Assembly: GCA_015680685.1 (NCBI GenBank)
Contig: MNCI01027470.1
Location: forward strand, 230,668-294,667
Source: Gnetum montanum
Lineage: Eukaryota > Streptophyta > Gnetopsida > Gnetales > Gnetaceae
DNA length: 64,000 nt
Reading direction: 5' to 3'
Of the stretch, positions 23,229 to 33,689 are shown piece after piece. Below the pieces are notes generated by a model. That model did no database searches. It had not been told where the DNA came from and was given only the letters and a program-made list of their open reading frames with translations. Every line of letters begins with the position of its first letter. Position 1 is the stretch's first letter. The position numbers and the translations under genes were made by a program.

Positions 23229-25540
23229 AAGACATAGCACGCTATGATTTCCTTTGTGCAAAATTCCAAGCCAATCTACCCTTGGACCATTAGGAACTTA
23301 AAGACAAACGTAACTTTGGGTTCCTCCACTAGAACAAGAGGGAGTTCATCCCTACCTCTGATGTCATCATCCCATTAACTGAACAATATCAATGGGTCCT
23401 GGACCAGTTGATGCAAGTTAGTAGGTGTAGGGAATGGGACACAACATCTCATTACGACGAAGCATTCCAAGATGGACAAGAAGACTTGGACTCCCACTCT
23501 GAGGGTGGTGGCCAGACCTACGCTACAGTCATCCCTCTCACCACTATCTTTTGGTGGTCCACTCTTTGCTTCTGCCCCCTTCATGGTTACCAAAACCCCG
23601 CCACAATCTGCACCTTTGTCAGCCATTGGCAACCAGCTCATATCTTCTACGTACTAGCAAGGGGACCCTTCAACTTCATTCCCAGTCATCTTTCCTTCTC
23701 AGTTTTCCCCAGTAGTGTACCCAATGTTAGTCATAGCTACACTACCATACGTCCATACTCTACCCATGTCACAGTCGCATATAAGCCACGATCCTTCATC
23801 TACACCTATCCCACCACCAGTGGCTAACCCAGTCTCAACTACGTGGTGGGATCCAACCCCTTCCTTACCTATGGCACAACCCCCTTAGGTATCATACTAT
23901 GTGCAACCCCAAGTGCACCAGCTTTTACAGGCAATACACCCAGGCACAGGGCTGTGGGTTGCCTTGCCAACCGAGCAAGCTATAAACCCCATAGCCCCAC
24001 TAGCAGCTACTGCACTAACAGCACCACCCACTGGGTGGTGGATGACCCAAGTAACACCATTCGTAGGAGTAGCCCCAATAGTGCCCCCTTTGGGCTAGGC
24101 CATTGCCCCTACAATGCAACCCCTAGTAGTGCATATGATAGCTTCTCAAGCAACCCTGCAATCATTTGCAATGTCACTGGGTTTGGATCAAGCTTTTCAA
24201 ATTATCTAGACCCTCACTAAGGAAATCAAATGCCTCAAAGCCACTTGATCTAACATGGTATAGGTCATGGATTTTTGCCATGATGATCCCATCAGCCTAA
24301 TCGTTCCCATGCTTACGTTACCCCTGAGGGTGCCACTCCCCCAATTTATGAAATACAATGGGGAGGGTGATCCCAATGCACATTTGGTAATGTTTAGATT
24401 TGAATCTCTATTGTTGCAGCAATGGCCACACAATATCATCCACATCTTTGCCATGTCCTTAATAGGCAAGGCTTTAGACTGGTACCACACACTCCTACAT
24501 GCCTCCATCTCAACTTTGGAGGAGCTGTTGAGTCAGTTCGTGACCTGCTTCAAGTATAACTTAAAACTAGAAGTCACACTCGACTAGTTGATGAGTGTCA
24601 AGCAAGACCCATGCAAGTCTATACAAAGATTCATATAGTGGTGGAGCATCACCTTGAATGAAATACATGAGCCTATCGCTCAGGCCTACTTGTTGGCCAT
24701 ATTCAAGGGGATAGTAAATAACTTTATCAAGTCAAAGATTTACTACTTAGCCTCGTGCTCCCTCAGTCAAGCTTTTGCTCAAACCAAGAGCATCCAGGAT
24801 GTAGTCGAAACTAGCAAAGATCCGACCTATGTCACATACAAGAATGCACACATCAAAAAGGATAAAGAGAAGGGCAAGGCCACAACAACCACAGTGGCCA
24901 TTGTGGCTAACAAGACCAAACCCAACAATAGCAATAACAAAAAGGTGGCCACAGCACCTACTAACACCACATCTGGCTCAAGTAATGCTAGTCAACCCTC
25001 AACATTAGCACCTAAGGCATTAACCCAACCTAAGCCCAAATTTGAGTGTAAGGATCACTCCAAATACAACCCTTTACCTGTTAAGCCTTCAAAACTTTTG
25101 AAGAAACTATTGGAAGTTAGGTATATACAGCATAAACAGATGTCAGAGGAAGAAATTAAATGACATCAATGATATTGTGAACTTCTTAGGAACCCCTTCT
25201 TGGCCACGCCCAATGAGCCATCAGTTCCTAAGAACTTTAGGTTGGAACATTTCTGTGACTATCACTAGCTATGTGGTCACGATACGTACTACTATTTAGC
25301 ATTGAAAGATGATATCCAATGCATGATCAATAACGGTAAGCTAGTCCTAGACGAAAGTAGTCTTTTTTGCGCTAAAAACTAGTCAATGCATGTTTACAAG
25401 GATCCCCTAAATGCCAACAATGCAGGGTACATGATCAATGTCCTTGGCATTGATGGCAACCCAAAACCACCATAGAAATTTTTTTTGGTGCGTGTCCCTC
25501 CTTAGAACATAGCAACCCTAACAACTAAAAAAATGATGTG
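23229..25540 (+). pseudogene. gag of element C
   Basis: The N-terminal part (about 23229-23520, with IIPLTEQYQWVLDQLMQV) leads into a Pro/Ala-rich stretch (to about 24220). The gag core is open at 24267-24587 (FMKYNGEGDPNAHLVMFRFE, ALDWYHTLLHASISTLEELL). After a stop it goes on at 24654-25163 with a Lys/Thr/Asn-rich linker. A zinc-knuckle-like CDYHXLCGHDTYYYLALKDD follows at about 25255-25310, where a stop and missing Cys break it. This arrangement (core, basic linker, C..H.GHDT..C.LKDDI) is typical of Tat/Athila gags. Pseudogene. Confidence 0.8.
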
Positions 25541-26819
25541 ACGATAACTATTTTTCCTCAAGGCCCCTACTTAGACATCTGTTCCTACACCCTTTGTGCT
25601 CAAAGTTGCACTTCCTATGCCAACACCACAGGCACCATTCATTATTAAGATGCCAAAACAATCAAGCGCCTCTACTGCACAAAGCCAGGTAATGAAAACG
25701 ACACCACAACCTTCCCATTTGAAAAAAGAGAAAGAGTGTTTGGTAGACAAGATGGCTAGGGAATGCATCGCCTTAGATCCCCCCAAGCCTACCCCCTTGT
25801 CCTCGATGCCCATGGCCCCCTCATCATCAACAATCGATAACACCACATAGAAGCAACTGTCATCATCCTGACCGAGAAAACATAGCCCTCAACCCAAAAT
25901 TGCCCCTCCTCAAGAGATTCATCTCCTAGGACAAATGGAGGAGGAAAGAGGTAACAAATAACAAGATGGTGGGTAGGATCTTCTTAATGCCCTCACCCAA
26001 GTTAAACAGTCTTTGAAATGGAAAAATACAACTCTAAGCTTGTATGACTTGGTAATGACATCCACTGTGCTCCGTGAGGCCATGGTTTGCATGTTAACAT
26101 CCATATCAGTTGATGAAAACATGTTGGTAGAGGATAGAACGATACATGCTATCATGCTTTTCTCTATAGCCAAGGAACCACGACCAACTAAGTTGACGTT
26201 TCATGATAAGTTGATTAAGGATGACCCTAAAAAGGGTCAGGTGACAACAACGCCCATGTTCATCACAATTCGGGTTGGCTAGTACAAGATCCGAAGGGTA
26301 CACGTTGATGATGGGGCCACTACAAATGTCACTCCATTTCCAATAGTGGACAAATTGGTTTTGGTTGATCAAATCAAGCCCACAACATCCTCTTGCCTGA
26401 AATCATTCAACAGAGCATGGGTAGTGATAAAGGGAACTATCCACATCAACTTTGGGGACCAATTCCCCACAAGCACAGTGTTTATCATGGTAGAGGAAAT
26501 GCCTGTGTTTAACCTGATCCTAGGGAGATCATGGTTGACCCAACTGAGGACCATTTCCTCACCCATACACCAGAAAATCCACTTACCCTATGCAGGAGGG
26601 GAAGTGGTAATCCACAATGATGAAATGGCTCCCCAAGCCATAAACAACATTCGAATGGAGCAAGGTTTAGAGATTGAAATCTCTGAAAACCAATCCCCCA
26701 TCCAAATTGAAACGCTTGAACAGGTTGAAACCACTCCAAACGAAGAAACGAAGTGGGCCAAGTTGCCCTTCCAAGCTGCAAATGATAACATAGAAGAATA
26801 CCAATGCAGGTTCACCTAG
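25541..26819 (+). pseudogene. Aspartic protease region, element C
   Basis: A linker (25596-25850), then open runs 26013-26282 and 26346-26819 in the same reading frame except for a stop at 26280. The active site reads HVDDGATTNVTPF, with Asp-Asp-Gly at 26307-26315 where Asp-Ser/Thr-Gly is expected. The second hydrophobic-Gly motif is LILGRSWL (about 26515), followed by AVSS-like TISSPIHQKIHLPY. It would cut the Gag-Pol polyprotein. Coding ends at 26819. RT does not follow until about 33.7 kb. Confidence 0.8.
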
Positions 26820-27121
26820 CCCTATGCCTTGCCTAAACCACATCGGGTTAGGAAACAATAACATAATTAAAATTTGCCATACTTCCAATAGTATACGCTA
26901 TGTTTTACATACTGTTGTATGCATAGTTCACATGTTTACATCCGATTCGCTGTAATTGCATTGTTTCACATTAAAGTCCACTGCTTATGTAATTTGCATT
27001 CCCCACATTAAGTCAACTATGTGCATCAAGAAAATAAAATAATGAGTTAAAGCTACAAAAAAGGATTTTATAAAATAAAAAAACAAAAAAGTGACTAACC
27101 CAAGATTGCCCTGCATCCGTT
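26820..27121. other. Noncoding interval after protease C
   Basis: AT-rich sequence with no coding seen. It could contain a splice donor for joining protease to RT, but I cannot single out a site. Confidence 0.3.
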
Positions 27122-28504
27122 TTGGGGGGTATTCTATCCATGCCAAAGGCAAGATGTCATAGGATCTCCTCCTCAGTAATGTTGGCCCAATTCCTATCTC
27201 CTAAATCAGCGCTTACTGGAACCTTCCCTTTCTCTATAGCTGTCCATCTTGACAGTCCTGGGGAAAAGGTGGCGGTGGACAAAAAGATCAAGGAAATCAC
27301 TATTAAAGGAGACTCAAGATTAGTTTGTGAACAAGTAAAAGGTAACTGTGTTGTAAAGAGCTCATTCTTAAGACCTTATAAGCAACTTGCTTGTAAGATG
27401 TTAGACCAATTTCAATATTGCCAAATAGATCATGTAAATAGAGCAGAGAATCTTATGGCAGACTATTTGACAAAAGCAGCTTCAACATTGGATATGCAAA
27501 TATTAGAAGGTTACAAAGATGTCATGATTGAAGAAGAACATCAGCCATCCGTACCAGATAATATAAGGCATTTACAAGTATTTGAAGATGATGATCAAGT
27601 ACTAAGATTTATGAAAAATAAACAAGAATTTGAGGGTCAAGTAATACCCGAAACGTCTTCAAATTCAAAAGCTAATTTCATTCCAAAGAGGATGATTGAT
27701 TTAGAACATGAGTTCAAGAAAAATTTACTTACTGGAAAGGACATACAAAACACAAGTAGTCAAGCTTTTGTGGCAGTGAATTTTGGATTAAACAATGCAC
27801 CGAAGATGTTAAATGTTACAAAGGAAAGTGATTCAAATTTCAAGCAAGATTTGTTGTCATGCCTACGAGATAATTTGGACAATTTTGCTTGGTCTTATGA
27901 TGATCTTAAAGCTTTTCAACAAGATGTGATGACGCATAATATTTCTTTAATGGAAGGTTGCAAAACAGTCAAGCAAAAACAAAGAAAATTCAATCCATCG
28001 TTTGAACCAGCTATGGAAGCCGAAATCAAAAAGTTGTTGCAAGCACAAATCATATATCCAGTACGATATTCGACACGGCTTGCTAATATTGTCCCAGTAA
28101 AAAAGAAAAATGGTGATATACGACTCTGTGTAGACTTTAGAAATCTAAATGATGCTTCAAAGAAAGATAAGTATCCACTTCCGAGAATTGATGAGATGCT
28201 TATCAAAGTCTCAGGTTGCCAAGTATATTCCTTCCTAGATGGTTTCTCAGGTTATAATCAAATTGTGGTAGATAAGAATGATAGATACAAAACATCATTT
28301 ATCACTAAGTGGGGAACTTTCACTTACCAAAGAATGCCATTTGGATTGTCAAATGCCGGAGCTACTTTTCAAAGAGCAATGGATTTAGCATTTAAGGATT
28401 TATTAGGCAAATTCGTGGTGGTTTATTTAGTCTCATGGGTAGAAAGAGTCATTTCCCTTTCAGAATACTCATTGACCATCACCTATTGTATGAACTTTTC
28501 ATAA
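27122..28504 (+). CDS. Inserted RNase H-RT fragment with a 460-codon open frame
   Basis: This is the longest open frame in the window. Residues 1-48 look like unrelated flanking sequence. From about residue 50 there is the C-terminal half of an archaeal-type RNase H (KEITIKGDSRLVCEQVKG, NLMADYLTKAAS), a linker (PSVPDNIRHLQVFEDD), the pre-RT region (FAWSYDDLKAF), then RT fingers and palm (LVPVKKKNGDIRLCVDFRNL-like, FLDGFSGYNQI, MPFGLSNAGATFQRAMD). It breaks at FVVVYL, just before the DD of the active site, about 28430. RNase H ahead of RT in one polyprotein is a layout I recall from gymnosperm and fern Ty3 elements. It has fewer lesions than its surroundings, so it is younger. It is truncated at both ends and non-functional. 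Confidence 0.75.
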   Translation: MGGILSMPKARCHRISSSVMLAQFLSPKSALTGTFPFSIAVHLDSPGEKVAVDKKIKEITIKGDSRLVCEQVKGNCVVKSSFLRPYKQLACKMLDQFQYCQIDHVNRAENLMADYLTKAASTLDMQILEGYKDVMIEEEHQPSVPDNIRHLQVFEDDDQVLRFMKNKQEFEGQVIPETSSNSKANFIPKRMIDLEHEFKKNLLTGKDIQNTSSQAFVAVNFGLNNAPKMLNVTKESDSNFKQDLLSCLRDNLDNFAWSYDDLKAFQQDVMTHNISLMEGCKTVKQKQRKFNPSFEPAMEAEIKKLLQAQIIYPVRYSTRLANIVPVKKKNGDIRLCVDFRNLNDASKKDKYPLPRIDEMLIKVSGCQVYSFLDGFSGYNQIVVDKNDRYKTSFITKWGTFTYQRMPFGLSNAGATFQRAMDLAFKDLLGKFVVVYLVSWVERVISLSEYSLTITYCMNFS

Positions 28505-29380
28505 GCCATGAAAGCACCAATAACATCAAGGAATAGCTCATGGGTATGCAACTTGATCGAAGCATCTCGGTATTGCTTATGATAGGTGGCACATTCTGTC
28601 TTATGCATGTGCTTATGATTTTTCTATGCCTATCCCCACTCATAAACCTTTACGCTATAGTCCTTCCAGTCTTGGTTCTTCTGGGCTAGAAGGTCCATTT
28701 GCATGAGTTGTTCGATGATCTCACGTGTGGCTTCATTTTTGCTTCGCATAGTTGTCCAATATCTTGCATAGTCGATGATGACCGTACACCGACTGCCATC
28801 ATGAGTGTCCCAAGCCAACAGAAATTCATTTCTAGATTGGAGATCCCCGACCTCAGTGGTTAGGTTGGCCTTTTCCTTCTCAAGTTTTTGCACTTGCTTC
28901 CAGAGGTTTTCATTTACATGCCTATACTTCCATAAGGAGCATGCCAAGTACAACGCACAAGGTACCTTAGCTACCTTCGACGAAAGTTCAGGTACGATGT
29001 CAACCTCAATAGCTTGCTTAGGATCCCACTTGAGATGGGAAGCTACCAACCATACATGGGAGAGCATTAGTCACAGTGACATAGTGAAATTGCAACACCA
29101 TAGAAAGCCTAGCATAGCAAGTTTAACATACCAATCTTGGGATCGATCTACCTTAGATGATCGATCATGTCATTGACAACCCCCTCCATAAAATTGAACT
29201 TGTCAGGGGTCTTGATCTAGGGTCGGAGGCGAATCGAAGAAGGACCATGGGCATCAACAGTGGTGTCTACTACATAATAAAACATGTTATCCATGGTGGA
29301 GAGGACAACAACAAAGATGGTAAACAATGTAAATGACAGTGTAAAGCTCCTACTTAGAAAACCCTCAGGGGTGATAGTTT

Positions 29381-29412
29381 GGGGCAGGGGGGAGGGGGGG
29401 GGGGGCGCGGGG
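29381..29412 (+). other. Potential G-quadruplex tract
   Basis: G-runs of 4, 6, 12 and 4 with short loops. On the antisense gene's coding strand it is a C-run giving a Pro-rich stretch. It may have expanded recently. Confidence 0.5.
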
Positions 29413-29730
29413 TCACCTATCGACACACTATTAAATAAGTGGTCAAACTCACCAACATCAAACTAAATCCCCTTTCTTTCCAGCTGACCCAATAGTGTGG
29501 CGATTTCCTCAACACTCATTTGCCTCTCAGGTACTGAATCACATTCGGCAAAAGGGTCATTGATAGGGGCCTCTTCCTCTATGGTAGGGGCCTCTTTCTC
29601 TATGGCCAGGGCCTCTTCCTCCTCTTTAGCATATGCCCCCATTCTAGGGGCTATGGCCTCTTCCTCTTCTTCTTCTTCCTCTGTTGAGAAAATGTAATCA
29701 CAGTAAGCAGGGTACTCCAAATTGAAATAG

Positions 29731-29785
29731 GTGCTACACTGTGCGACACTACATAGCATAGCACAGTGTAGCAAATGCTACACTA
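29731..29785. repeat. GCTACAC/GTGTAGC hairpin in an intron of the antisense gene
   Basis: GTGCTACACTGTGCGACACT pairs with the following CATAGCACAGTGTAGC. It is the same hairpin family as in LTR C and lies just upstream, in the minus direction, of the Glu-rich exon. Confidence 0.6.
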
Positions 29786-31302
29786 ACAAAATAATCAAGC
29801 ACACTTACCAACTAGGTGTTGCACTCTGTGAACTTTGATTCATAGCTTTTTCCCCCTCTCTTCATTCACACGAGGAGGCTCTTATGGAGGATGAGACTTT
29901 TTATGTTGAAGCCTAGTCTTCACTATTTCTATAATGAGGCATTCCCTGCTTAACACATTGCCTATGTTAATAGGAGGTGCCTCTCCTACACTATCCTAGA
30001 CATGAAAGGGACGTGCCACCCAATCCCTTGTCATTATTGAAAGTGATTCCTCGATAGCTTCTAGGGGGTCTTGGGATCGGGTGGTACAGAAAACCTGGCA
30101 GATCCATGGCTTAGATATTTGGTTACAATCCTGTTATACCCAAATGCCATTTTCATGAACCACCAATAATTCCACAAAGTGTCACAGGCAAACTACGTAA
30201 AAGGCATAGTGCACATTGAAATGGGACTCAAGCTTCTTGCGAAGCTTGATCATCTCATTGCGCAAGCCTTCTAAAAGGTACCTAGCCCAATTGTAATGGG
30301 TCCCTTCCTCCATGACCTCCCTCATTATCCAAGCCTACTCCACTCCAAGGATTTTCCCTTGAGAGAGTAGATTTGGAAAGGCATGGGCATGGAAGATAGG
30401 GTAAATCATTTCGGCCATCGCTAGCTTGACCTTATGAATGTAAATCCCTTTTCGGTCCTTGCTTGTTCTTAGCCATTTCTTGATATCCCCCTAATGATTT
30501 GCATCTTTCCTAGATTTTTCTCCTACAAGGAGAACCTCATAAGGGACACTAAAAATATGCATAAATAGTTGTTCGTTAATTTCAAACACCACCTACACAC
30601 CGTGAACACATGTACAAAAGTGGTTAACCTTCTCAGAGAAGGAATCAGCTAGGGAAAGCATTTTTGCAACCAAGAAACTTGGATTTATAGCTAGAAAAAA
30701 ATCCAGGAGCCCAAGCTCCTAAATGTTATGAACAAGGGTGGCTAGGGCCCCATTGTAGAGCCAACGTTGGATCTCCTCCACCTCCTTATACTTGAAAAAG
30801 AGGTTGGTATCGTCATGTCCAGAGGTGATCACTGTGACCTCTAGGAATTCCATCACTACTACACCAGTTAGCCACAAACAAGAAAGTTAGCAAAGGTAGA
30901 AAGCATATCATCACTTGAACACATGAGAAAAAAATGAAAAGTTTAGGATACCAGGCTTAAATGATGTAGGGAACGATGGAAGCTCCACCAGAACATCTTC
31001 AATGGTGATCGGTCGGCGTGACGTCCATTTGCTATCCAATCAGCCAACTTCCTTACATTTTCCATAAAGTTTGGAATACCTGGTTAGATAGCTTTTAAAA
31101 TTAAGTCCAAGTTGTTCTATCACACTAGCATGTATGTTCTCAGTAGAGGAGAACTCTTGCAGGGCTATTTGGGCCAATGCCAACATATCCATGTTACCGT
31201 GAAGACTGGCCTCATAGATATAAAACCTGGTAACATACAAGAACACGGTAAGAATTTTTGTGTAGCATAACACATTAAAATACCTTCATAGGAATCACCT
31301 AC

Positions 31303-31748
31303 CAGCATAGTAAATGGTTTCAAGTGGGTTCTAAAAATAGGTGCCCATGTGAGAGGCAACATATAATGTGTTGTACAAGTGGTAACATTTGTATTCGGGC
31401 ATGTTCTAGATCCAACTTAGGTGCCTCAAGCCCTTTGGATGTTGGCTTGAGCTTCCTCCTCCTTTGTCCCTAATCGATCCATCAGCCAAGAATTTCAGAA
31501 TGCCCCAATTTTCCCCAAGAAACAATGTTTCTATAAGCATAGCCTCTATCTTGGCCGATAAGTGTGACCATACGATCATAATAAAGTGGTGAAGGAGGAA
31601 CTCTAGGAACTCCCATGCATCCTCCCTAAATCAGACCACTTGCTTCCCTACCTGTGTGTGGGGTGGGGGGGCATTGGCCACACGTTCGCTGAGGTAGCAT
31701 AGGACTCCTACCACCTCAAGGACAATTAAAATGAGTTTCAACATGATC
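31303..31748 (-). pseudogene. HAD/FCP1-like domain exon, antisense gene copy 2
   Basis: Motif I region LILIVLEVVGVLCYL has Glu for the nucleophile Asp. FREDAWEFLEFLLHHFIMIV is followed by WSHLSAK, the FCP1/NIF-like block. The exon ends MPEYKCYHLYNTLYV and NPLETIYYAG, matching copy 1. The acceptor AG is at 31750-31749. The distance from the acceptor to the motif I strand (16 nt) is identical to copy 1. Confidence 0.55.
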
Positions 31749-31795
31749 CTACATGAAAAAGTATCAAATGTTAGCACTATGTTCAAGTGATGATC

Positions 31796-32420
31796 ACTGA
31801 TGTAGCGTAGCATGTCCCTCTATTTGCATATAGTGTAGCATGACCTTCTATTTGCATATAGCATAACATGACCCTTTGTTTGCATATAGCGTAGCATGAC
31901 CCTCTATCTACAAGTAGCATAGCGTGATCCTCTAGTTACAAATTTTCAAATCCCCAATAGAACATCACATGTAGCATAGTAAACGTGTAGCGTAGCATAT
32001 GCAGTTAAGCCCTGCATAGTGTAACAATAGTGGGCACATCCCACAGTGTGACAGTTACATGTTACATAGCACAACGTAATAGACATGCCTAATATAGCAT
32101 AGTGTAATAGTTACGCTTTCGCATAAAGGTGATGGCTGTGTTAACCACATCGTAGCAAGACCAATACACCACATGTAGCGTAGTAACTGAATGAGTGCAA
32201 ACATACATGTAACAATGTAACAAATAGAGCACTGTAACATGCATCGTAGCATAGCAAATTTGGTAGTATAGCAAATTTAACAGTGTAGCAACATTACAAG
32301 TTTGACAGCATAGCAGAATAACAGACTACCAACATAACGACCTAAGGGCCTAACAACATAACAACGTAGTGTAACAATAACAAAAATGTTACAACCTTAA
32401 CAGCATAGGTGAAAAAGAAT
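31796..32420 (-). repeat. GTAGCRTAGC motif cluster in intron 1 of copy 2
   Basis: Dozens of GTAGCATAGC, GTAGCGTAGC and GTGTAACA-type words, including the exact tandem block below. They are of the same kind as the LTR C hairpins. More occur at 33120-33190, upstream of the antisense TATA. Confidence 0.7.
31803..31942 (+). repeat. Five tandem 28-bp units
   Basis: Units start at 31803, 31831, 31859, 31887 and 31915. Each is exactly 28 bp and begins TAGYRTARCRTG, followed by a C/T-rich middle and TTTGCATA. No length variation. Confidence 0.9.
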
Positions 32421-33061
32421 TCAGTGTCCTCGTTGCCCCACCCCTACCCTACCTGATGAAATAGCTCATCCTACGCCATGCTAAGCATGTGTCACATTGC
32501 CACAAAAAAACTTTGAAAATAAACAAACCCCTCTAAGGGTGATACGCTACGCTGAATGAGTGTTATGTCACCTAGAATCATCCAAACCCCTATGGTAACA
32601 TAGTCACCATTCTTAACAATGGTGGTCAGGGTGGTCCACATGTAGTTGTAGCATAGCAACTATACAATCACTATGGCCAAGTAGTGACAACTGTGGCATG
32701 GTGACCAAAACGACAAAAAAATAGTGATGGTAAAATGATAGCAGTAATGACAATGACAACCTAACCTGATGCATCACTTAATGAAAACAAGGGTAGTGTA
32801 ATGACTTACTAAGCAGACAAGGCCTCTTGCTACACCTCGACATGTTCCTTGGAAAGGCGTCCCAGAGTGTCCCTCACCTCGTCCACCTTGGTTAGTCCTT
32901 GATGCTTGAATTCACATTTGTGTGCCATTATCATGTTCACAAATTGGTAGTACTAGTTTCTATGCTAAGCCTGCTATGCTCTCCCTCTTTGTTTGACCGT
33001 GCTATGCTCTAAGTGTGGGCTCTGACAAGGAAAATGATAAGTTTACTAGGGGTTAATCTCC

Positions 33062-33069
33062 TATTTATA
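33062..33069 (-). promoter_or_regulatory. Antisense TATA box, element C
   Basis: On the minus strand CTATAAATAG is followed about 128 nt later by the ATG of the antisense exon 1 at 32934. It is as good a TATA match as the LTR's own. Confidence 0.5.
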
Positions 33070-33229
33070 GCCAAAGAGGTAAACCACTTGTCATTTTCAT
33101 GCTTCGAGTAATGCTAGACACTGCTGTAGTGTAGCACTAATGTAGTGCAGTCCCACTACAACGTAGCACCCATCCGTAGTGTAGTAAGTGGGCCCACCAA
33201 AAATTTTCACTGCACATTAGCAAATTTTA

Positions 33230-33680
33230 AAGTAACAGTTCACAAAGACCTTAAACTAAGAACGTTAGCACCATGGTTTGCAAAGTCCTTAAACTAAGAA
33301 TGTTAACCTATAATATAGCCCAATAATGGTCTGTAAAGACCTTAAACTAGCAATCTTAACCTATAGTGAAGTCCATATGATGGTCCACCATGACCCTAAA
33401 CTAGCAAATTTTAACATTCGTTTCACATTTTGGACTAGTTAACGGTATGCCATGACCTTAAACTGGCAATTTCAGCACTCGTTTTATATCTTTAAACTTT
33501 ACGTTATCACAATCCACCATGACCTTAAACTGGTAGTTTTAGCACTCTCTCTACAATGTAGCCCAGTGATGGTCTGCCATAACCTTAAACTGGCAATCTT
33601 AACATTCATTTTACATTTTAAATCAAACTATTACACTATTGTGGTCTACTAAGACCTTAAACTTGTAATTATTTTATGTT
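33230..33680 (+). repeat. CCTTAAACTGGCA-type repeats upstream of RT (C)
   Basis: About nine units of roughly 50-70 bp with ACCTTAAACTRGCAA after a GGTYYRCCATG-like phrase. They match in kind the repeats at 37240-37620 after integrase. Confidence 0.8.
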
Positions 33681-33689
33681 GCATCATTG

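Larger units (their letters stand above)
28432..32934 (-). pseudogene. Antisense retrotransposon gene, copy 2 (element C)
   Basis: Exon 1 is 32934-32810: ATG ATA ATG, 41 codons plus 2 nt, one TAG, donor A|GTAAGT. Exon 2 begins at 31748 after TTTTTCATGTAG and is HAD-like; it ends near 31303 with a G|GTAGGT donor. Exon 3 starts after GTTACCAG at about 31225 (FYIYEASLHGNM, LYGKCKE). The second conserved block is at about 30880-30000 (EVEEIQRWLYNG, LSLADSFSEKVNHFC, LLVVHENGIWV). A Glu-rich exon starts after TCTCAACAG (about 29680). The coiled-coil part, 29067-28630 (NENLWKQVQKLEKEKANLTT), continues to about 28432, where the RT fragment joins. Function unknown. Several stops. Confidence 0.75.

Noticed and set aside
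27916-28206. 96-aa minus-strand ORF
   Set aside because: Shadow of the strongly supported RNase H-RT frame on the plus strand.
28805-29176. 123-aa plus-strand ORF opposite the coiled-coil part of the antisense gene
   Set aside because: The minus-strand frame is the one that aligns with copy 1 (5307-5074); the plus-strand frame has no homologue.
31800-32420. Regularly spaced repeats as a CRISPR-like array
   Set aside because: Plant nuclear retrotransposon context; units are directly adjacent with no unique spacers, and no cas genes.
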